From the NCBI GenBank assembly GCA_900544205.1, contig UQUG01000084.1, positions 1 through 6,662 on the forward strand: DNA of 6,662 bases, written 5' to 3'. This document shows positions 1 to 5,489 of this stretch, in pieces. The position numbers were made by a program, and so were the translations under genes. The notes beneath the pieces were generated by a model. That model was not told the origin of the DNA and did no database searches. It saw only the letters and a list, made by a program, of their open reading frames with translations. Position 1 is the first letter of the stretch. Each line of letters opens with the position of its first letter. The DNA is from an uncultured Collinsella sp. Its GTDB lineage: Bacteria; Actinomycetota; Coriobacteriia; Coriobacteriales; Coriobacteriaceae.

Positions 1-75
1 TGGGACGTAGTTCAACGGTAGAACTCCGGTTTTTGGTGCCGGCTGTTGGGGGTTCGAATCCCTCCGTCCCAGCCA
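1..75 (+). tRNA. tRNA-Gln (anticodon TTG)
   Basis: The full cloverleaf can be read. The acceptor stem 1-7 pairs with 65-71 in 7 of 7 positions. The anticodon stem 26-30 pairs with 38-42, the last pair being a T-G wobble, and closes a seven-base loop with TTG at 33-35, which reads CAA glutamine codons. The T stem 48-52 pairs with 60-64 around a TTCGAAT loop. The discriminator is G72 and the CCA end (73-75) is encoded. A strong terminator follows after 9 nt, so this is the last or only gene of its transcript. The promoter would lie outside the window. Confidence 0.96.
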
Positions 76-84
76 AGGTAACTG

Positions 85-121
85 AGCGCTCTGGGCTTTC
101 ATCAGCCCAGAGCGCTTTCTT
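85..121 (+). terminator. intrinsic terminator of the tRNA-Gln transcript
   Basis: A 13-bp perfect stem (85-97 with 104-116) closes a six-base loop and is followed by TTTCTT. It lies just after the tRNA and is a standard Rho-independent terminator in the tRNA direction. The T tract is short and interrupted by one C. Confidence 0.88.
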
Positions 122-130
122 GTGGACAAG

Positions 131-149
131 CGGAGGGATTCGAACCCGC
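131..149 (-). other. tRNA T-arm-like remnant, inverted relative to tRNA-Gln
   Basis: On the minus strand this stretch reads as a T arm: GCGGG, the TTCGAAT loop, then CCCTC, with one mismatch in the five-base stem, followed by CGCTTGTCCA. Seventeen bases (131-147) are an exact reverse complement of 50-66 in tRNA-Gln. I could not fold a D arm, anticodon arm or matching 5' acceptor strand on either side, so it is not an intact tRNA. It may be the remains of a lost tRNA gene. The following stretch, 150-297, shows no convincing gene or strong hairpin; open frames there look like chance readings of tRNA-type sequence. Confidence 0.35.
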
Positions 150-297
150 AAGGCAACACAACTTCTCGTCCAGCACGGGAAAATCTACCTTCAAAAGACA
201 GGCGCCCCAGGCCCATTAGGACCAAGAGCGCCTTGCATCAAGAAATATCAGCCCAGTTCCGAAAAGCGAGCCGCATGCAACAACCAAGTAACCACAA

Positions 298-432
298 GCC
301 CCGGGAGAGCGGGGACACCGGCTTAGGTTTATCGCGAGTTCCGCACGCAAAGAAGGCCACTTAATGTGGCCTTCGTCTTGCGCAGGACTGTAGAGCAGGA
401 AACCTAAGCCGGTGTCCCCGCTCTCCCGGGGC
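298..432 (-). repeat. structured palindromic element, copy 1
   Basis: This is a 135-bp element with 33-bp perfect inverted arms (298-330 with 400-432). The innermost six bases of the arms, AGGTTT and AAACCT, are shared by all copies, while the outer 27 bp are private to this copy. Inside lie two strands of conserved sequence around a hairpin, 352-360 with 366-374, closed by the loop TTAAT (361-365). A further short helix, 346-350 with 378-382, extends it. The core 325-405 is identical over 81 bases to 5370-5450. The element starts 9 nt after the TAG stop of the minus-strand gene at 442, so it would form the 3' UTR of that mRNA; the minus strand is therefore taken as sense. No T tract follows it, so it is not a standard terminator. 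The element family is not one I recognise with certainty. Confidence 0.9.
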
Positions 433-441
433 CGGCGGAAT

Positions 442-2625
442 CTAATTGTTCAGCATGCGGTCGAAGCTTCCCGAGTCGCCATCCCGATAGTCGGCGGTCA
501 TCAGAATCTCCTGCGGAATGCGCCCGCCCTCGCGCAGCACGTTGCGGAACTGCACGCGCGTAACCATGGGCAGATCCTTGATCGTCGCTGCCAGGTTCTG
601 CGGCACGCCCTGGTTGGCAGCCGCGGGCTCGCACTCGCCGCCGGCCTTCACGCGACGCTTATGCTCGGCGAGCATGGCGCGGTACATGCCGGCATGCAGG
701 CGAATCTCAACCACATTGGCATTGCGAGCCTGCTCGACAATGCGCGCGCCCTCGCGATCGATGTCGCCTACGTAGTAGACATAGGTAAAGCGATAGCCAA
801 TCTCAGCCAGATAATCGTCCAGGGCATGCGAGACGCTCGCCTTGCATCCGCCGCCAAAAATCACGCCGCCCACCTTGATGCCAAAGAGCTTGGCGTGCTT
901 GCGGCCACGCAGCAGCTTGACGATCTCGTCGTAGGTGTCCAGGTTCTCGACCATAATGAACGGCTTGTCGGCGCCCAGCGTAAAGAAGCCCGTAAAGTGC
1001 ACGGGGCGATTGGGGGCGACCTTGATCGCCTGCATGCTGATGCCCTTTTCGGTCATACGCCTGATCAAGCGCTCACCGTGCTTGCCGTCAAAAGCCTTCT
1101 CGTCGTTAAAGATCTGGTAGGCACGCTGGCGGCGCGAGGCAACCGGCGTATCGGCACCTCGGTTCTGCTCGATCCAAGCCTGGATGATTGCGATTTCCTC
1201 GGCAATCTTGCGGTTGGACATCTCGTTGTGCTGAGTGCGCTGCGGAGCCTTTTTGCCGTCCTTGCCCTCGACCTTTACGATCTGTGTCTGCTGCTCCTTG
1301 ATCTTAGAGAGCGCCGTAGGCGTAGGGACAACCTTGAGCAGCTGCCTGCCTAAAACGCGGGCAAGGGCAAACGCCGAGACCTCGCCGTGGACGGACGACT
1401 TGGGCTGCTGGGCAGCAGTATCTGCTGCGGCAGACTCCGGCTTCTTCTGAGACTTGCGCTTAGAATCGCCCTGGGAATTGCGCTCGTGCTTCGGCATAGA
1501 CGCCTGCTTCTGCGGACGAACGGACTTGCTCTCCTTCGCCGGCTGGCGCTTAGGCTGCCCCGAAGAAACCTCGGCCTTCGCATCCTCGTTCTGCGGCGTG
1601 GTCTTCTCGGTTGCAGTCTCGGCATGGGAACTGCGGCCCCCACGATGGCGACGGCGGCGAGGCTTGCTCGACGCGCCCTGCTCCGCCTGCTCATCAGTAG
1701 GCTGCTGGCCCTTGGCCTCGGCATCAACCTCAAGCTGCGGCTCAACAGGCTTCTGCTCGCGAGCCGCCGGCTCAACGGTCTTCTCGTCCTTCTCGCCCTG
1801 AGTGGTCGAAGCCGGCTCGCTCTTCTCCTGACGCCTTACGGGATACGCGCGCCCCGCAAAACCACGTCCGGGACGGCATGAACCCGGAGCCTTCTTGGCA
1901 GACTCCTCAACATCGTCTGCAACCTCAGAAGACTCTTCAACCTCACGCGCGGCATCCTGCTGTGCAGCCTTAAAGTGAGCACCGCGACGGCGCTTGGGCT
2001 CTTGGGCCTCCACGGGCTTTTGCTCCTTCGTGGGCTTCTGCGACTCGGCAGCAACCTCGGTCTCAACAGCCTCGGCATCCGTCTCACCCTTTTGAGCAAC
2101 GGCGCGACGGAAGCGCTCCTGCTGGGCGCGGCGCTGCGCATCGCGCTTGCCACCCCCGCCAAAACCGCCGCGTCCTGCCTTGGCCGTAAAGGCACGCACG
2201 ACGTTCTCATCGAGCAACTCATCGGTATCGACATGCTCACGCGGAGCAGTTTCTTCCACAGCAGGCACGTCAGCGGAATCCTCGACGACAAAATCCTCGA
2301 CGGACTCGGCAGGCTGCTCCTGGGCATCGCGGATCTCGGCATTGATGGTATAGAACGCCGGGCGCCCGTTAATGCCGCTACCCTCGATCTTGGTCACGAT
2401 ATTTGCCGCGATAAGTTCATCGCGCATCGCCTTGGTGTCACATTCCTTATCGACGGAGCGGAAAATTTGCGCCAGCGCACTCGACTTAATCTTGAGCGCC
2501 TTGCGGCAGAGCAGGTCGTAGGCAACCAGCTTGGCACGCTCGGCAGAAAGCGACGTCTGGCTGCTCAGACGTTCAGCCAGGGCATCGACATTATTTTGGT
2601 TATCGGAATATACCGTCTTGGCCAC
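442..2625 (-). CDS. JetD-like (DUF2220/Toprim) C-terminal domain protein with long disordered linker
   Basis: The predicted product has 727 residues if read from the GTG at 2625; function is unknown. Residues about 20-98 form a compact helical, winged-helix-like region. Residues about 100-415 are low complexity, rich in E, K, Q, P, A and R, with basic and glycine-rich patches (GRGGFGGGG, KRRRG, RRRRHRGGR) that suggest nucleic-acid contact. The C-terminal 300 residues resemble JetD/DUF2220: RAYQIFNDEKAF near 501-512, MVENLDTY with the likely Toprim glutamate near 560, VIFGGG near 588-593, and YYVGDIDREG with acidic residues near 621 and 623. JetD is the Toprim-fold nuclease subunit of Wadjet plasmid-defence systems, related to topoisomerase VI-A/Spo11; the family match is inferred from motifs. 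No JetA, B or C gene is beside it. The GTG start is preferred because AAAGGGG lies 4 nt upstream; an in-frame ATG at 2649 lacks a ribosome site. A metal-dependent nuclease or DNA-binding role is plausible but unproven. Confidence 0.8.
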   Translation of the reverse strand: MAKTVYSDNQNNVDALAERLSSQTSLSAERAKLVAYDLLCRKALKIKSSALAQIFRSVDKECDTKAMRDELIAANIVTKIEGSGINGRPAFYTINAEIRDAQEQPAESVEDFVVEDSADVPAVEETAPREHVDTDELLDENVVRAFTAKAGRGGFGGGGKRDAQRRAQQERFRRAVAQKGETDAEAVETEVAAESQKPTKEQKPVEAQEPKRRRGAHFKAAQQDAAREVEESSEVADDVEESAKKAPGSCRPGRGFAGRAYPVRRQEKSEPASTTQGEKDEKTVEPAAREQKPVEPQLEVDAEAKGQQPTDEQAEQGASSKPRRRRHRGGRSSHAETATEKTTPQNEDAKAEVSSGQPKRQPAKESKSVRPQKQASMPKHERNSQGDSKRKSQKKPESAAADTAAQQPKSSVHGEVSAFALARVLGRQLLKVVPTPTALSKIKEQQTQIVKVEGKDGKKAPQRTQHNEMSNRKIAEEIAIIQAWIEQNRGADTPVASRRQRAYQIFNDEKAFDGKHGERLIRRMTEKGISMQAIKVAPNRPVHFTGFFTLGADKPFIMVENLDTYDEIVKLLRGRKHAKLFGIKVGGVIFGGGCKASVSHALDDYLAEIGYRFTYVYYVGDIDREGARIVEQARNANVVEIRLHAGMYRAMLAEHKRRVKAGGECEPAAANQGVPQNLAATIKDLPMVTRVQFRNVLREGGRIPQEILMTADYRDGDSGSFDRMLNN

Positions 2626-2637
2626 GGGGCCCCTTTC

Positions 2638-2668
2638 ATATGTACACATATACGTTTATATGGTACAA
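2638..2668 (-). promoter_or_regulatory. possible promoter and small palindrome upstream of the JetD-like gene
   Basis: The minus strand holds TTGTAC (2668-2663) and an A/T-rich run including TATAAA (2660-2655), followed by a 6-bp inverted repeat ATATGT-AC-ACATAT (2638-2651). If TATAAA is the -10 element, transcription would start near 2648, leaving a short leader to the GTG start and making the ATG at 2649 unlikely. No -35 box with ideal spacing to TATAAA is seen, so the exact promoter is uncertain. Confidence 0.3.
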
Positions 2669-2730
2669 CGCGCGCCCTTATCCACGCAAAACATCTGCGA
2701 GAACACTCGGGCGTCGCCCGCTTTTGCATG

Positions 2731-2769
2731 AAAAAAGACCGAGTCCGCGTCGTTGCGGACCCGGTCTTT
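2731..2769 (-). terminator. intrinsic terminator downstream of cstA
   Basis: On the minus strand, a stem of 12 pairs with one mismatch (2737-2748 with 2755-2766) closes a six-base loop and is followed by a run of six T. Flanking A and T bases extend the stem by three pairs. It lies 40 nt after the cstA stop and separates cstA from the JetD-like gene, so these two same-strand genes are probably separate transcription units. Confidence 0.93.
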
Positions 2770-2808
2770 CCGAGTCATATGGATGGAACGGCTAGCCCAT
2801 CAAGCTGA

Positions 2809-4698
2809 CTAGGCCTTGGCAGCCTCGGCGTCGACAGGAGCCTCGGCGGCAGCGGCGCGGCCGTACTCGGCCTTGCCCATCTCGGACCACTCGGGCTCCT
2901 CGTCGGGCATGGAGCCAGCCTCCTTGCCGAAGAACTCCTTGAGGCAGTTGACGGCGACGATGAGACCCAGGACCATCAGCAGGACGGCGAAGACGAGCTG
3001 CAGGCCCTTGGTGGCGGCGACGGAGACGGCGGCCGTGGTGGCAGTAGCCGGGATGGTACCGAAGAAACCGTAGGCCTGGACGGCGGTCATGCAGCCCATG
3101 GCGCTCTGGACCAGCGAGGTGAAGGTGCAGCAGAGCAGGAAGGCGACGGGCACGTAGAGCATCCAGCCCTTGCGGCCGGTGCACTTGCAGAACACGGCGA
3201 GGGTGATCATGGTCATGCCGCCGAGCAGCTGGTTGGAAGCACCAAAGAGCGGCCAGATGTTGGCATAGCCACCAAAAGCGAGGGCGAGACCGGGAAGCAG
3301 GGTAACGACCGTGGCGAACCAGGGGTTGCCGAGGACCTTCATGTAGCCGGCCTTGGACTCGATGGCCAGGGCATCGTTGGTCTGGGCAAAGAACTCGGAG
3401 AACGAGGTGCGGGCGATGCGGGCGACGGCGTCGAGCGAGGTCAGAGCCAGAGCGGAAACGTTCATGGTCATAAAGACGGTAGCGAGCGTGCCGTCAACAC
3501 CGAAGGCCTGCATACCGCGGGAGATGCCAGCGGCGAAGATCTGGAACGGGGTGGAAGCGACACCGGCGTTGAGGACGCCGGTACCGGCGGTGTTCATGTC
3601 GGAGAACATGATGCCGGCGACGATGATGGCAAGGATGCCGACGAAGGACTCGACGATCATGGCGCCGTAGCCGACCTTGACGGCGTCCTGCTCCTTCTCG
3701 ACCTGCTTGGAAGAGGTGCCGGAAGAAACGAGGCTGTGGAAACCGGAGAGAGCACCGCATGCGACGGAGACGAACAGGACCGGGAACATCATGCCGGAGG
3801 CAGTGGAGAAGCCGGTAAAGACCGGAGCGGTGATAGTGGCCTGACCGTTGACGCCCAGGACGACGATGCCGAGGACAGCGCAGACGATCATGACGATCAT
3901 CATGATGGAAGTGAGGTAATCGCGCGGAGTCTTGAGCATCTGGATGGGCATGGCGCCAGCGAAGACCAGGTAGACCATGACGACGGCGAACCACTGGAAC
4001 TTATCCAGGTAGACCGGGAACTGCATACCGACGGCGAACATGAGAACCATGAGGACCACGCCGGTGACGAACTCGGCAGCGCCGGTGAGGTTGAACTTCT
4101 TCTGGGCCCAACCAAAGGCGATAGCGACGAAGGTGAACAGGATGGAGATGGTACCAGCGCAGCCGGCGGCATAGGACTTGGTGAAGTCGATGGCACCGGT
4201 AGCAGCACCAGAAGCGTCAACGGCCGGGGTGAACATGAACGTCTTGCAGACCATGTCGGTGAAAGCGGCGATGACGATGATGCAGAACAGCCAGCAGAAC
4301 AGCAGGAACAGGCGACGGCCGGTCTTGCCGATGTACTTCTCGATGAGCTGAGCGAGCGACTTGCCGTTGTTCTTCATCGAAGCGTACAGGGCACCAAAGT
4401 CGTGGACGGCACCAAAGAAGATGCCGCCGACGAGGACCCAGAGCACGACGGGCAGCCAGCCAAAGGCCATGGCGACGATCGTACCCGTAACAGGACCAGC
4501 ACCGCAGATCGAGCTGAACTGGTGCGAGAACGCGGTGAAGGCGGAGACGGGCGAGAAGCTGTTGCCGTCCTTCATGCGCTTGGCCGGCGTGAGGGCCTCT
4601 TTGTCAACGCCCCACTTGTTGGCCAGCCATCGGCCGTAGCCCAGATAGCCGCAGGCGAGCACCGCCGCGGCCACAACCATGAGCAAAACTCCGTTCAT
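2809..4698 (-). CDS. cstA: CstA/BtsT-family carbon starvation transporter
   Basis: The 629-residue product is a polytopic inner-membrane protein of the CstA family. E. coli members (CstA, BtsT/YjiY) take up peptides or pyruvate and are induced when carbon is scarce; the substrate here cannot be told from sequence. Family-type motifs seen include HQFSSICGAGPVTG (59-72), GAVHDFGALY (96-105), PRDYLTS (258-264), SGFHSLVSSGTSS (318-330), TSLDAVARIARTSF (420-433) and LFGASNQLLGG (484-494). Hydrophobic segments run from residue 4 to about 585, followed by an acidic, alanine-rich cytoplasmic-looking tail with MPDEEPEW. It is shorter than the roughly 700-residue E. coli proteins. The ATG at 4698 has AGGAGG 7 nt upstream, so the start is firm. 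A long leader with a terminator precedes it and a terminator follows it, so it appears to be a single-gene unit under its own control. Confidence 0.95.
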   Translation of the reverse strand: MNGVLLMVVAAAVLACGYLGYGRWLANKWGVDKEALTPAKRMKDGNSFSPVSAFTAFSHQFSSICGAGPVTGTIVAMAFGWLPVVLWVLVGGIFFGAVHDFGALYASMKNNGKSLAQLIEKYIGKTGRRLFLLFCWLFCIIVIAAFTDMVCKTFMFTPAVDASGAATGAIDFTKSYAAGCAGTISILFTFVAIAFGWAQKKFNLTGAAEFVTGVVLMVLMFAVGMQFPVYLDKFQWFAVVMVYLVFAGAMPIQMLKTPRDYLTSIMMIVMIVCAVLGIVVLGVNGQATITAPVFTGFSTASGMMFPVLFVSVACGALSGFHSLVSSGTSSKQVEKEQDAVKVGYGAMIVESFVGILAIIVAGIMFSDMNTAGTGVLNAGVASTPFQIFAAGISRGMQAFGVDGTLATVFMTMNVSALALTSLDAVARIARTSFSEFFAQTNDALAIESKAGYMKVLGNPWFATVVTLLPGLALAFGGYANIWPLFGASNQLLGGMTMITLAVFCKCTGRKGWMLYVPVAFLLCCTFTSLVQSAMGCMTAVQAYGFFGTIPATATTAAVSVAATKGLQLVFAVLLMVLGLIVAVNCLKEFFGKEAGSMPDEEPEWSEMGKAEYGRAAAAEAPVDAEAAKA

Positions 4699-4705
4699 TA
4701 CATTT

Positions 4706-4711
4706 CCTCCT
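4706..4711 (-). promoter_or_regulatory. cstA ribosome binding site
   Basis: AGGAGG on the minus strand, 7 nt before the cstA ATG, is a perfect Shine-Dalgarno sequence and fixes the start at 4698. It lies only about 20 nt beyond the T tract of the upstream terminator. Confidence 0.92.
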
Positions 4712-4733
4712 CTAAAAAGAACTTCCTAGACAT

Positions 4734-4772
4734 AAAAAATGAGGGCCGTCGGTTGCGCTCGACGGCCCTCAT
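4734..4772 (-). terminator. intrinsic terminator in the cstA leader (probable attenuator)
   Basis: On the minus strand, a 13-bp perfect stem (4739-4751 with 4760-4772) closes an eight-base loop and is followed by a run of six T ending at 4734. It lies between the predicted cstA promoter and the cstA ribosome site, and no full-size gene precedes it on this strand before the TsaD gene about 700 nt away. A terminator here must be read through for cstA to be expressed from that promoter, which is the usual layout of transcription attenuation. A second reading is that it ends an independent small RNA. Confidence 0.85.
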
Positions 4773-4783
4773 CTTCATCAGCC

Positions 4784-4860
4784 GCCCGTTATCGTACGGG
4801 CTAGCTGTATGTGCTAACCCGCATCAGATAATTACTACGCTGATAATGTTTAGCTGATGC
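4784..4860 (-). promoter_or_regulatory. cstA leader with alternative hairpins
   Basis: Three hairpins precede the leader terminator on the minus strand. The first is a 7-bp stem (4821-4827 with 4854-4860) enclosing most Ile and Val codons of the short leader ORF. The second is an 8-bp stem with one wobble (4798-4805 with 4813-4820). The third, 6 bp (4784-4789 with 4796-4801), uses bases of the second, so those two exclude each other. The strand 4853-4859 can also pair with 4776-4782 over 7 bp. I do not see a clear antiterminator that would disrupt the terminator stem, and I do not recognise a known riboswitch class. Confidence 0.5.
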
Positions 4861-4892
4861 GTGAACATGTCTAAGAAATCCTCTTCAATCAT
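4824..4892 (-). CDS. possible leader peptide upstream of cstA
   Basis: A 22-codon ORF lies in the cstA leader between promoter and terminator. It starts MIEEDFLDMF and ends HQLNIISVVII, so four Ile and two Val codons cluster in its last eight positions, and its TGA overlaps the 3' arm of the first leader hairpin. That placement fits ribosome-mediated attenuation sensing branched-chain amino acids. No good Shine-Dalgarno precedes the ATG. A nine-codon GTG frame upstream overlaps it by ATGA and could couple translation. The ORF may be chance; conservation in related genomes is not tested. Confidence 0.35.
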   Translation of the reverse strand: MIEEDFLDMFTHQLNIISVVII

Positions 4893-4939
4893 GATGCGAA
4901 CGATCCGTGCGTGTTCACATCCCCCAGTGGTTGAAAAGG

Positions 4940-4968
4940 AGTATGAAACTTTAGTTACCTAAAGTCAA
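4940..4968 (-). promoter_or_regulatory. cstA promoter (sigma70 type)
   Basis: On the minus strand, TTGACT (4968-4963) and CATACT (4945-4940) are separated by exactly 17 bp. This predicts a start near 4933 and a leader of about 235 nt before the cstA ATG. It is the best promoter match in the intergenic region and points at cstA. Confidence 0.7.
4948..4965. promoter_or_regulatory. operator-like palindrome inside the cstA promoter
   Basis: ACTTTAG and CTAAAGT form a perfect 7-bp inverted repeat with a four-base spacer. The palindrome occupies the spacer of the cstA promoter and overlaps its -35 box, the usual place for a repressor operator. The bound regulator is unknown and no regulator gene lies in the window. 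Confidence 0.5.
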
Positions 4969-4985
4969 CGCAAATTTGTAATGAA

Positions 4986-5016
4986 TTTTCAACTTTTTTG
5001 GATTTCTCGGTATAAA
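4986..5016 (+). promoter_or_regulatory. possible divergent promoter facing element copy 3
   Basis: TATAAA at 5011-5016 is a good -10 match on the plus strand. The upstream TTTTCA/TTTCAA at 4986-4992 is a weak -35 match with 18-19 bp spacing. Transcription would start near 5023 and run straight into the element at 5066, with no protein gene between. Confidence 0.35.
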
Positions 5017-5065
5017 ACGCCACTGACCTCGGACTTTACCCCACGACAGTTTTTGCATGAGAGAT

Positions 5066-5201
5066 GCCCCTCGGGAGCGGGCGGGCGTATGCAAGGTTTC
5101 CTGCTCTACAGTCCTGCTCGCACGGAGAGCACATTAAGTGCTCTCCGGCTCGTGCGGAACTCGCGATAAACCTTGTATACGCCCGCCCGCTCCCGAGGGG
5201 C
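5066..5201 (+). repeat. structured palindromic element, copy 3 (inverted orientation)
   Basis: This is a 136-bp element with 34-bp inverted arms (5066-5099 with 5168-5201), complementary at every position apart from one G-T wobble (5091 with 5176). The core 5094-5173 is the reverse complement of the other copies' cores: the conserved strands beside AGGTTT and AAACCT and the five-base loop are kept. The inner stem is GGAGAGCAC with GTGCTCTCC, whereas copies 1 and 2 have GAAGGCCAC with GTGGCCTTC, so three base pairs changed on both sides. The wobble is G-U if the plus strand is transcribed but A-C if the minus strand is, which favours plus as the RNA strand, the same sense as the other two copies relative to their genes. 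It does not follow a protein gene. Confidence 0.9.
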
Positions 5202-5213
5202 TCCCATCCCAAA

Positions 5214-5246
5214 TGCGGAGCAAAGCTCCGCACGCCAACTTTTTCT
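5214..5246 (+). terminator. weak terminator-like hairpin after element copy 3
   Basis: An 8-bp perfect stem (5214-5221 with 5225-5232) closes an AAA loop, and a T-rich run TTTTTCTTT begins 7 nt after the stem. The gap before the T tract makes it an imperfect terminator. It would end a plus-strand transcript carrying copy 3. Between here and 5342 I see only a possible 8-bp hairpin (5275-5282 with 5311-5318, one wobble if read on minus) and no gene. Confidence 0.35.
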
Positions 5247-5342
5247 TTCAGCTAAAGAACGCCGGAAATTCGACGCTGGCTTGTTAACCTTGCTGGACGT
5301 TGTCGACGCCAAACCAGCCCAGAAGCTATATCGATACAGAAA

Positions 5343-5477
5343 GGTCCCCGGACGGAGGGGCCGGATATAAGGTTTATCGCGAGTTCCGCACGCAAAGAAG
5401 GCCACTTAATGTGGCCTTCGTCTTGCGCAGGACTGTAGAGCAGGAAACCTTATATCCGGCCCCTCCGTCCGGGGACC
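5343..5477 (-). repeat. structured palindromic element, copy 2
   Basis: This 135-bp element has 33-bp perfect inverted arms (5343-5375 with 5445-5477). The core 5370-5450 is identical over 81 bases to copy 1 at 325-405, yet the outer 27 bp of each arm differ from copy 1 and still pair perfectly with each other. It begins 12 nt after the TAG stop of TsaD on the minus strand, matching the placement of copy 1 after its gene. There is no T tract beyond it. Together with copy 3, 141 bp away in opposite orientation, it makes an inverted pair. Confidence 0.9.
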
Positions 5478-5489
5478 GCGCCGTACCAG

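Noticed and set aside
122..364. Small plus-strand ORFs after the tRNA terminator
   Set aside because: They read through the T-arm remnant and into the palindromic element, which accounts for their sequence. They have no ribosome site.
298..432. Element copy 1 as a simple Rho-independent terminator
   Set aside because: No T tract follows it in either direction, it is 135 nt long, and its core is repeated at two other loci with conserved unpaired strands.
412..1353. Plus-strand open frame of 313 codons opposite the JetD-like gene
   Set aside because: The minus-strand frame carries recognisable JetD-type motifs, while this one is an Ala/Leu/Arg-rich shadow with no ribosome site or family motif.
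442..2625. Complete Wadjet defence system
   Set aside because: Only a JetD-like domain is present. The neighbours are a CstA-family transporter and a tRNA, and no SMC-type JetC or JetA/JetB gene is in the window.
3736..4857. Long plus-strand open frame (373 codons) opposite cstA
   Set aside because: It is antisense to a clear CstA-family gene, and its Asp/Glu/His-rich composition is what the reverse strand of a GC-rich membrane protein gives.
4784..4892. Known riboswitch or T-box in the cstA leader
   Set aside because: I found no T-box sequence, no cyclic-di-GMP consensus and no other aptamer core that I recognise. Only alternative hairpins and a possible leader ORF are visible.
5173..5370. 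Plus-strand ORF of 65 codons between element copies 3 and 2
   Set aside because: It starts inside one palindromic element and ends inside the next, lacks a convincing ribosome site and has no recognisable motif.
298..5477. Repeated elements as a CRISPR array or integron attC array
   Set aside because: The copies are far apart, differ in orientation, and have no regular spacers or cas genes. The attC core motif GTTRRRY is not present at the conserved ends and no integrase gene is seen.
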